17,140 nucleotides of DNA from Tissierellaceae bacterium (GTDB taxonomy: Bacteria > Bacillota > Clostridia > Tissierellales > Tissierellaceae): assembly GCA_023229175.1 (NCBI GenBank), contig JALNZV010000037.1, forward strand, positions 1 to 17,140. The letters run 5' to 3'. The position numbers were made by a program, and so were the translations under genes. How positions within the stretch are numbered: the stretch's first letter is position 1; every line of letters starts with the position of its first letter. Below are positions 1-8,750 of this stretch, one piece after another. The notes beneath the pieces were generated by a model. The model was given only the letters and a program-made list of their open reading frames with translations. It searched no databases and was not told the origin of the DNA.

Positions 1-94
1 ATAAAATTCTACAAAGAATTGGATTTTTCTGCTATCACAAATATTTAAACACAATATATTGCTAGATATAGACGGAAGATGTCTATATGTAGCT
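1..94 (+). promoter_or_regulatory. CRISPR leader (3' end), with dyad next to the first repeat
   Basis: AT-rich, repeat-free DNA directly upstream of the first repeat. The repeat orientation (3' end GGATTGAAGT) puts the leader on this side. A perfect inverted repeat, ATATAGAC (66-73) and GTCTATAT (81-88) around a 7-nt loop, lies 6 nt from the array. Such a position could serve leader recognition during spacer integration, but that is inference. A weak promoter-like pair, TTGGAT (19-24) and TATTTA (42-47) with 17-bp spacing, could drive array transcription. No ORF is visible. The cas genes and the rest of the leader would lie left of the window. Confidence 0.7.
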
Positions 95-3000
95 GTCGCT
101 TCCCATAGTGGAAGCGTGGATTGAAGTTGTTTATATTTTCATCCCCTAATCCATCTATGATGTCGCTTCCCATAGTGGAAGCGTGGATTGAAGTAAAATT
201 ACTTGCTACCTCTCTACTGCTTACTAATAGTCGCTTCCCATAGTGGAAGCGTGGATTGAAGTTATTTAATTTTAGCATAGCCCCAGGGAAAAAGAAGTCG
301 CTTCCCATAGTGGAAGCGTGGATTGAAGTCCTTTTTCTAGTCCTTCAATAATTTTTTCTTGGTGGTCGCTTCCCATAGTGGAAGCGTGGATTGAAGTTTC
401 TTTTAAATTTGTCGCTAACTGTATCAGTGTATGTCGCTTCCCATAGTGGAAGCGTGGATTGAAGTTTATTTTCTTATTAGTACACCGCTATAAAAACCTG
501 GTCGCTTCCCATAGTGGAAGCGTGGATTGAAGTATCTGATCGCCTCCATCTAGCATCCATATTTTCCGTCGCTTCCCATAGTGGAAGCGTGGATTGAAGT
601 CCGATTCCATCATTGCATTATAAATTATTTCCGTAGTCGCTTCCCATAGTGGAAGCGTGGATTGAAGTCATATATTCGATATTGGTTATTTTGTAACCTT
701 TCGTCGCTTCCCATAGTGGAAGCGTGGATTGAAGTTTTCTATAATCGTCTAAAATGATTACCTTATCCATGTCGCTTCCCATAGTGGAAGCGTGGATTGA
801 AGTTATTCTCTGGTGGTTCTTTTGGCAGTTGAAGCATGTCGCTTCCCATAGTGGAAGCGTGGATTGAAGTTTTCCATGTACTCCATTTGTTCCTCTGTGG
901 CAGCTGTCGCTTCCCATAGTGGAAGCGTGGATTGAAGTCCCAATTTAATATATAATAAAAAATAAAAAGGAAGTCGCTTCCCATAGTGGAAGCGTGGATT
1001 GAAGTACCTTGAGGGCCTTGTATTCCTTGTGGTCCAATAAGTCGCTTCCCATAGTGGAAGCGTGGATTGAAGTATAAGCTAATCCATTTAAGCTATCTAG
1101 GACTGCTTGTCGCTTCCCATAGTGGAAGCGTGGATTGAAGTTTTTAAGCAACATATAAACTGTTACAGCCCTGCCACGTCGCTTCCCATAGTGGAAGCGT
1201 GGATTGAAGTAGCTTGCAATCTTGCTTTTTCGGCCTCTTCAATTGTCGCTTCCCATAGTGGAAGCGTGGATTGAAGTTTTTTCTAAATCTATACTTAATC
1301 CACCTGCTAAATGTCGCTTCCCATAGTGGAAGCGTGGATTGAAGTCCTATAACATAGGTAAAAATGCCTATGGAAGTAGGTCGCTTCCCATAGTGGAAGC
1401 GTGGATTGAAGTTCCCGCCGTGGTGTTAATATATGGCCCTTAGAGGTCGCTTCCCATAGTGGAAGCGTGGATTGAAGTTTATGCTACTACCAATCCTTTG
1501 GCCTACATTCCACGTCGCTTCCCATAGTGGAAGCGTGGATTGAAGTACTGGCCATGAAAGGGAAAGATTTGTAAATGATGGTCGCTTCCCATAGTGGAAG
1601 CGTGGATTGAAGTCTAAAAAGACCAGCACTAAGCTTATTGAAAATTAGTCGCTTCCCATAGTGGAAGCGTGGATTGAAGTTTTCCTTTTACGAATACCTC
1701 TGCCCACCCTCCTAGGTCGCTTCCCATAGTGGAAGCGTGGATTGAAGTAAATATTTTATGGCTACCATCCTGTAGTTGCTTTTGTCGCTTCCCATAGTGG
1801 AAGCGTGGATTGAAGTGACTATCATGGCCGACTTCGCCTCATTGAACCGTAAGTCGCTTCCCATAGTGGAAGCGTGGATTGAAGTAATATAGTATAAATG
1901 GTGGAACTACATGGACTACAAGTCGCTTCCCATAGTGGAAGCGTGGATTGAAGTTTGTAGGTCTGTTACCTTCTTTACTCCAAACTCAGGTCGCTTCCCA
2001 TAGTGGAAGCGTGGATTGAAGTTCTCTACAGACTCAAGATGATGTACATAAAAATCGTCGCTTCCCATAGTGGAAGCGTGGATTGAAGTAACATCTCGAA
2101 TACAATATTCTTTAAATTGTTCCCGTCGCTTCCCATAGTGGAAGCGTGGATTGAAGTACATTGTCATAGTCAATATGTTTCCATTGCAGAGCGTCGCTTC
2201 CCATAGTGGAAGCGTGGATTGAAGTACAATAAAAAACTAGAAGTATTAGAGGAATTGATTGTCGCTTCCCATAGTGGAAGCGTGGATTGAAGTTCTTTTC
2301 ATCAATTCATATTCTTCGTGGTCCTTGAGTCGCTTCCCATAGTGGAAGCGTGGATTGAAGTTTAGGAGTTACAGAGGAATTTATAGAAGATGCATTGTCG
2401 CTTCCCATAGTGGAAGCGTGGATTGAAGTAACTCTATCCGCTCCTTACCAAATCCCCATCACTAGTCGCTTCCCATAGTGGAAGCGTGGATTGAAGTATT
2501 TGTCCACCTCCTAGACTATATCTATCCATGTGGTCGCTTCCCATAGTGGAAGCGTGGATTGAAGTCCTTTTGACGAATCATATTCCCATTCACTCTTAGG
2601 TCGCTTCCCATAGTGGAAGCGTGGATTGAAGTAAATCATCTATAAACCTTTGTCCACAAAATACACAGTCGCTTCCCATAGTGGAAGCGTGGATTGAAGT
2701 AAAAATACTACTAATGAAATTGATGAAATAGTACAGTCGCTTCCCATAGTGGAAGCGTGGATTGAAGTCCCAAAGAACAATAGAAAATTGGGAGAGTGGA
2801 CACGTCGCTTCCCATAGTGGAAGCGTGGATTGAAGTCTCTACTGTAAAATCATTTTGTCCAGTGATTTTTGTCGCTTCCCATAGTGGAAGCGTGGATTGA
2901 AGTTAGTATTGTCCCGTATGGTAGCTTTTTAGGATCAGGTCGCTTCCCATAGTGGAAGCGTGGATTGAAGTCCCTTTATTAGTGGGACAGCCCCTACAAT

Positions 3001-3378
3001 CGAAGAGTCGCTTCCCATAGTGGAAGCGTGGATTGAAGTTATACTAGTTGGGGAATTAGCAAAACTACTAAAAGTCGCTTCCCATAGTGGAAGCGTGGAT
3101 TGAAGTCAATGCTATCAGCCATTATCCCACTATAAAAAAATCGTCGCTTCCCATAGTGGAAGCGTGGATTGAAGTATAATTGCAAATAAACCACAAATAA
3201 TTGAAGAATTGTCGCTTCCCATAGTGGAAGCGTGGATTGAAGTGTTATATTATGCTAAAATTGGCTCGAATGGCTCGGTCGCTTCCCATAGTGGAAGCGT
3301 GGATTGAAGTTCATGTACTGTTTTATAATTGGTCCAATATTTGCTGTCGCTTCCCATAGTGGAAGCGTGGATTGAAGT

Positions 3379-3479
3379 CAGTTACCTTTGGAGTTTTAGA
3401 TATTAAAATATGGTCGCTTCCCATAGTGGAAGCGTGGATTGAAGTCAGTTACCTTTGGAGTTTTAGATATTAAAATATG
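3379..3479 (+). repeat. Tandem duplicated spacer (spacers 49 and 50)
   Basis: Spacers 49 (3379-3412) and 50 (3446-3479) are identical over 34 nt, beginning CAGTTACCTTTGG. One repeat lies between them, so a whole repeat-spacer unit has been duplicated in place, probably by slippage or unequal crossing-over between repeats. Confidence 0.95.
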
Positions 3480-4999
3480 GTCGCTTCCCATAGTGGAAGC
3501 GTGGATTGAAGTTAGGCCACAAAGTAGAAGTAAGGACCTACAATGCACGTCGCTTCCCATAGTGGAAGCGTGGATTGAAGTAAAATCAAACTCTATCTCC
3601 ATCAGGAACCTTTTTGTCGCTTCCCATAGTGGAAGCGTGGATTGAAGTATATAAAAAGAGAAAACAGGGCATAAAAAATACACGTCGCTTCCCATAGTGG
3701 AAGCGTGGATTGAAGTCACCATTAAAATCGGCTTGAAGATTTAGCGTTCTGTCGCTTCCCATAGTGGAAGCGTGGATTGAAGTATTTATTGTTGGTGTAT
3801 CTCCCCACATCATAAATGTCGCTTCCCATAGTGGAAGCGTGGATTGAAGTTAAGGATTGCACTATTTTTACAAATTCAATAGCCGTCGCTTCCCATAGTG
3901 GAAGCGTGGATTGAAGTAGGCTCATTAGAAGAAAACTCATCACCAATATTGTAGTCGCTTCCCATAGTGGAAGCGTGGATTGAAGTTCAATAAATTCTAT
4001 TGCATGATTAGCTTTACTTGGTCGCTTCCCATAGTGGAAGCGTGGATTGAAGTTTATAAGGTAGTCTATGTCTTGTGCCCACCTTTGGTCGCTTCCCATA
4101 GTGGAAGCGTGGATTGAAGTAGAGGATACAAAGGTAATGTGATAATAGAAGGAGGTCGCTTCCCATAGTGGAAGCGTGGATTGAAGTCGAAGAATTTAAA
4201 GGTACTCGTTGGTGGCATTAGTGTCGCTTCCCATAGTGGAAGCGTGGATTGAAGTTCAAGATAATCTCTCATTGCTAGTCGTCTAAATTGGTCGCTTCCC
4301 ATAGTGGAAGCGTGGATTGAAGTTTTAATTTTTTTCAGCGTGGCATGTAGTAAGGAGTGTCGCTTCCCATAGTGGAAGCGTGGATTGAAGTATAAAAGGA
4401 TATTTCACTCTCTATACCAGTGTACTCGTCGCTTCCCATAGTGGAAGCGTGGATTGAAGTTAACATTTTTACATCTGCCATTTTTAATGCTCTTGTCGCT
4501 TCCCATAGTGGAAGCGTGGATTGAAGTCCATAAATCTTTATATATGGGCCTACATAAATTTAGTCGCTTCCCATAGTGGAAGCGTGGATTGAAGTACTAA
4601 AGACGAGATATTATCAGGAGAATATGACAGTCGCTTCCCATAGTGGAAGCGTGGATTGAAGTTCTAAAGTTGCCATAGTAATCCGCTCTCTCCATCGTCG
4701 CTTCCCATAGTGGAAGCGTGGATTGAAGTAGCTTTTGTTTGTCCTCTAACTTTCAATTCTTTTGTCGCTTCCCATAGTGGAAGCGTGGATTGAAGTAATT
4801 ACAGGGTGAAGGAGGTGAATATGGAGATGCGTCGCTTCCCATAGTGGAAGCGTGGATTGAAGTAATTTAGACGTAGGAGACAATGTAATTGAAATGACGT
4901 CGCTTCCCATAGTGGAAGCGTGGATTGAAGTTCATATACGAGATGTAACCTACGGTAATAATATGTGTCGCTTCCCATAGTGGAAGCGTGGATTGAAGT

Positions 5000-5235
5000 A
5001 TAAAATCACCAAAATAATTATAGCATTTTTGGTGTCGCTTCCCATAGTGGAAGCGTGGATTGAAGTAGGAGAGACAATAATACCGGCAGATAAATCTGAA
5101 GTCGCTTCCCATAGTGGAAGCGTGGATTGAAGTTATTACCTCTATATTTCCATCTAAAGAATATCCATGTCGCTTCCCATAGTGGAAGCGTGGATTGAAG
5201 TATAAAATCACCAAAATAATTATAGCATTTTTGGT
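5000..5235 (+). repeat. Separated identical spacers (spacers 73 and 76)
   Basis: Spacers 73 (5000-5033) and 76 (5202-5235) are identical over 34 nt, beginning ATAAAATCACC. Two unrelated spacers (74 and 75) lie between them. Each copy has a near-palindromic pair (ACCAAAAT and ATTTTTGGT). A rearrangement inside the array or repeated acquisition of one protospacer would explain it. Confidence 0.95.
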
Positions 5236-5936
5236 GTCGCTTCCCATAGTGGAAGCGTGGATTGAAGTAGCATAGTTTTTATCGACGATGTCATCGGCAA
5301 GAGGTCGCTTCCCATAGTGGAAGCGTGGATTGAAGTTTTATAGGAAATCCAGAACAAATGGAAAGCTGGCGTCGCTTCCCATAGTGGAAGCGTGGATTGA
5401 AGTTTCTTCTGTAACTAATGTAGCCTACGGTGATAATGTCGCTTCCCATAGTGGAAGCGTGGATTGAAGTTAAAAATCTAATTGGAATATAGTTAATTTC
5501 ATCTGTCGCTTCCCATAGTGGAAGCGTGGATTGAAGTCCCAATAGCTGTAGACGCGGCTACTAGTATAACTACGTCGCTTCCCATAGTGGAAGCGTGGAT
5601 TGAAGTATGCTCTCGCCTCCCTTTCCTCGTGTTAATATATAGTCGCTTCCCATAGTGGAAGCGTGGATTGAAGTCTAGTCTCAAAGTACTATTACTCACA
5701 TCTTTAATGTCGCTTCCCATAGTGGAAGCGTGGATTGAAGTAGGAAGGCACTCTTCATGATGAAGTAAATATGAAGTCGCTTCCCATAGTGGAAGCGTGG
5801 ATTGAAGTTAAACATATATTTCCACCAACTACCAAAAGTAGTGGTCGCTTCCCATAGTGGAAGCGTGGATTGAAGTCTTTAGGTCCTACTAATGCGTTAC
5901 CAGCTTGATTGTCGCTTCCCATAGTGGAAGCGTGGA

Positions 5937-8639
5937 TTGAAGTCACTTCCAGTAGGTCATTATCCCAGCCTGCATCTAGTCGCTTTATTCTATGTTTACT
6001 ATATTGGTTATATGATTGGTGCTTTGGTACTATTGTGGAGATGGAAGAAAAGAAGTAATGAAGAAAGCGTACACAAACAAGCAAATTTAATATTCTACTC
6101 AATGCTGATTGCGCTGGTATTGGGAACAGCGTCGGATGTAGTTTTAATTAATATTGCACCTGATATTTCAATACAAATGGCTCCAATATGGATATTGCTG
6201 CCAATAGCTGCCATATATTATTCCATTAGAAAGTATAGTTTTTTAGGTACAAAAGAAAGCAATGAAGAAGAGAAAATATTGGATTCGAAAACCCGTGCAA
6301 GGCTAAATTACTATGTGGCAATAATATTCTATCTTGGCAGTATGTTGGCATTTTTAGCTAGATACTTCCCAAATACTATTAAAAACCCAATCATAATGAA
6401 AAATACACTGACTATTAGTGTAGTTTTGTTTGTTATGGGATCAACTGTGTTGTTGTTGCAGCTATTAAAGTGGCAAAATATTGGGGATTTCCTTATTATA
6501 TCTGTGGTATTACTCTCTATTCCAGTAATAATACTAAGCTTTATTCAAAATTCCAGTATTACTGTGTGGAGCATTCCGCTGGTGCTTATGATAGTTTCAT
6601 TAGTTTTTAACTCACGAGTTCCGCTTATATTGATTACTATAATGTCGATAATAACTCAAGTAATAGTTTGGATATATGGTCCTATTGGAAGTGCCAATGT
6701 AAGCGAATTTGATTATTTAATTAGAATTGGAATACTTTTAATAGCCTTTCGCATAGGTCTTGTGGTAAATAAGATTTACGTAAACAAACTCAAAGAAAAC
6801 TCCTTTCAGATTAACCTCCAAAAAATAGTATCAGATCTTTCCTTTGAATTTATTAGCATCAATCAGAATAATTTGGACGACAAAATAGAATTGCTCTTAG
6901 AGTTATCTGGTAGATTTTTTAATATAGATAGGTCTTATGTCATTTTTATAGATAAAGATGATAACAAAATGGAATATGGTTACCAATGGTGCAATGAAAG
7001 CATATATTCTGAGTCTAATTATCTAGAGAATGTATCCCTTAATCAAATGCCGTGGTTGTTAAACTTATTGGAGTTAAAAGACATTATAATTATTGAAGAT
7101 GTAAATAAGATGCCTAGCATTGCTGTAAATGAAAAGGAATATTTATTAAAGCAAAATACACAATCTGTAATAGCAGTGCCTGTAGAAGAAAAAGACAAGG
7201 TAATTGGGCTTTTGGGATTTGATTCAGTAGGCAGCCCTAGGGAATGGACAGAACAACATATTAGCCTTTTGAAAATTTTAGCCAATGTATTATCCAATGG
7301 TTTATCAAAAGTAAATACAGAGAAAAAGATAGAGTATATGGCATATTTTGACCATTTAACAGGGCTTCCAAATAGAATACTTTTTGAAGATAGGTTGGAG
7401 CAGGCAATTCAACTTGCCAAGAGAAACGCCAAGTTTCTAGGGGTTATGTTTATGGACTTAGATGGTTTTAAGGTAGTAAACGATACTATGGGTCACAGCG
7501 GAGGAGATAAGCTTTTAAAGGCCGTGGCTCGGGGATTAGTTAGTGTCCTGAGAAAAACAGATACTGTAGCCAGATTTGGCGGCGATGAATTTATGATTTT
7601 AATAAACAATATAGATGAACAAAAATACGTAGAAGTAGTGGCTGGCAACATAAAGAAACTATTTGAAAAACCATTTCTAATCGACGGACAAGAGTACTTT
7701 ATAACTGGAAGCAGTGGAGTTGCCATATACCCTATTGACGGTGAGGATGCAGAAACACTAAATAAAAATGCAGATATTGCCATGTTTAGGGCAAAAACTA
7801 GAGGCAAAAACCAATACGCCCTTTGCACGGAAGATATGAAAGAAGAAGTAAAGAAAAACATGATATTGTCTAATTACCTCTATAGGGCTCAGGAAAGAAA
7901 TGAACTGGTTCTTCATTATCAGCCTCAGATAAAGCTTAGCACAGGAGAAATACAGGGATTTGAAGCATTGATAAGATGGGAACATCCAGAATTAGGTACC
8001 ATATCTCCAGGAGTTTTTATTCCTTTGGCAGAAAAAAATGGCCTAATCAATAGTATTGGACAGTGGGTTCTACAGACTGCCAGTTCTCAGAGTAAGAAAA
8101 TACATGAAATGGGCTTTACAAATATGCGTATGGCAGTGAATTTGTCTGTAAGTCAATTCAATAATCCTTCTTTAGTTGAAAATGTAAATAGGACCATAGA
8201 GTCAGTAGGTATAGACCCAGAGTATTTAGAATTGGAGATTACAGAGAGCATTGCAACTAAGGAGGCTAATTATACCATAGATATTTTAAATAAATTAAAG
8301 GCTTTAGGAGTACTTATATCCATAGATGATTTTGGCACTGAATATTCTTCCCTAAGCAGGCTTAGGATGTTGCCAGTAGATAGGATAAAAATTGATATGC
8401 AATTTGTAAAGGGCATAGAAACAAATGAAAAAGACAGGGCAATTACCAAGGTAATAATCAACTTAGCCCAAAACTTAGGTCTTGAGGTAATTGCAGAAGG
8501 AGTTGAAACATTCGGTCAATCCGAATATTTACTAAAAAACGATTGCGATGAAGTTCAAGGGTTTCTATATTTTAGGCCAATGTCAGGACAGGATATAGAA
8601 AATCTGCTGATGGAAAAGCTAAGAAGCAAGGAGACGTAA
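5937..8639 (+). CDS. 5'-truncated membrane GAF-GGDEF-EAL protein (c-di-GMP turnover)
   Basis: Residue numbers count from an in-frame TTG (5937) inside the last full repeat. Residues 14-280 hold several membrane helices resembling the back part of the 7TM region found in sensor kinases. A GAF-like domain spans about 320-452. The GGDEF domain has an intact GGDEF motif (548-552) and an RxxD inhibitory site (539-542). The EAL domain carries EALIRW (from 676), NLS, EITES, IDDFG, KID, AEGVE and QGF. Both diguanylate cyclase and phosphodiesterase activity are therefore possible at the inner membrane. Homologous sequence starts only at about 5986, so the first membrane helices and the native start are lost to the CRISPR junction. 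Neither TTG 5937 nor ATG 6012 has a good ribosome binding site. I show the longest frame because it completes the first helix. It may be a pseudogene or be read from the array transcript. No stop or frameshift interrupts it. Confidence 0.8.
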   Translation: MKSLPVGHYPSLHLVALFYVYYIGYMIGALVLLWRWKKRSNEESVHKQANLIFYSMLIALVLGTASDVVLINIAPDISIQMAPIWILLPIAAIYYSIRKYSFLGTKESNEEEKILDSKTRARLNYYVAIIFYLGSMLAFLARYFPNTIKNPIIMKNTLTISVVLFVMGSTVLLLQLLKWQNIGDFLIISVVLLSIPVIILSFIQNSSITVWSIPLVLMIVSLVFNSRVPLILITIMSIITQVIVWIYGPIGSANVSEFDYLIRIGILLIAFRIGLVVNKIYVNKLKENSFQINLQKIVSDLSFEFISINQNNLDDKIELLLELSGRFFNIDRSYVIFIDKDDNKMEYGYQWCNESIYSESNYLENVSLNQMPWLLNLLELKDIIIIEDVNKMPSIAVNEKEYLLKQNTQSVIAVPVEEKDKVIGLLGFDSVGSPREWTEQHISLLKILANVLSNGLSKVNTEKKIEYMAYFDHLTGLPNRILFEDRLEQAIQLAKRNAKFLGVMFMDLDGFKVVNDTMGHSGGDKLLKAVARGLVSVLRKTDTVARFGGDEFMILINNIDEQKYVEVVAGNIKKLFEKPFLIDGQEYFITGSSGVAIYPIDGEDAETLNKNADIAMFRAKTRGKNQYALCTEDMKEEVKKNMILSNYLYRAQERNELVLHYQPQIKLSTGEIQGFEALIRWEHPELGTISPGVFIPLAEKNGLINSIGQWVLQTASSQSKKIHEMGFTNMRMAVNLSVSQFNNPSLVENVNRTIESVGIDPEYLELEITESIATKEANYTIDILNKLKALGVLISIDDFGTEYSSLSRLRMLPVDRIKIDMQFVKGIETNEKDRAITKVIINLAQNLGLEVIAEGVETFGQSEYLLKNDCDEVQGFLYFRPMSGQDIENLLMEKLRSKET
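5979..5985 (+). repeat. Truncated terminal CRISPR repeat at the array-gene junction
   Basis: After spacer 87 (5944-5978, 35 nt, normal length) only the first seven bases of a repeat, GTCGCTT, are present. The sequence then departs abruptly into the coding region of a membrane GGDEF-EAL gene. The match begins exactly where a repeat is due, so it is best read as a cut-off repeat and marks a recombination junction. Confidence 0.8.
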
Positions 8640-8703
8640 ATATTATTTGGGTGGTGAAACATCTTGTTTGAAGGAAAATAATGGGGGTAACAATAAATAA
8701 ATA

Positions 8704-8718
8704 GTGTAATGAATACAC
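8704..8718. promoter_or_regulatory. Small dyad upstream of the catalase gene
   Basis: GTGTA and TACAC form a perfect inverted repeat around a 5-nt centre, 33 bp before the catalase start. It could be an operator, but the arms are short and no clear sigma-A promoter is visible in 8640-8750 (best pair TTGTTT at 8664 and TAACAA at 8688, with an 18-bp gap). It does not match the PerR box consensus. Confidence 0.2.
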
Positions 8719-8750
8719 AATTAAAACCAAAATATGAAAGGGGAGAAAAA

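Larger units (their letters stand above)
95..5985 (+). CRISPR. Type I-C-like CRISPR array, 87 full repeats plus a truncated 88th, 87 spacers
   Basis: The repeat is 33 nt, beginning GTCGCTTCCC and ending CGTGGATTGAAGT. I located 87 full copies, starting at 95, 162, 230 and so on to 5911, and they read as identical by eye. Spacers are 33-36 nt. Within the repeat CGCTTCC and GGAAGCG form a 7-bp stem around a 6-nt loop. Exactly 11 nt (TGGATTGAAGT) remain 3' of the stem, matching the 5' handle left by Cas5 in type I-C systems. The GTCGC start and GGATTGAA end are the family signature of I-C repeats, so transcription is rightward and the newest spacers are on the left. The final unit keeps only GTCGCTT (5979-5985) before unrelated gene sequence. 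Type assignment rests on the repeat alone because no cas genes are present here. Confidence 0.97.

Noticed and set aside
408..425. GTCGCT inside spacer 5 as a possible degenerate repeat
   Set aside because: It is only six bases, with normal repeat spacing on both sides; a chance match.
3439..3645. Forward 68-codon frame inside the array
   Set aside because: It consists of translated repeats and the duplicated spacer; there is no independent coding evidence.
1413..5641. Spacers 20 and 82 share GTGTTAATATAT
   Set aside because: The match is twelve AT-rich bases with no similarity around it, too short to claim a common source.
45..5720. Many reverse-strand open frames of 60-126 codons across the array
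   Set aside because: All reverse frames of the repeat are stop-free, and the repeat supplies an ATG, so spacers without stops give chance ORFs with recurring SIHASTMGSD, NFNPRFHYGKR and LQSTLPLWEAT segments. They are repeat translation, not genes.
8709..8750. Longer catalase start at 8709
   Set aside because: There is no ribosome binding site there, whereas 8751 has a strong one.
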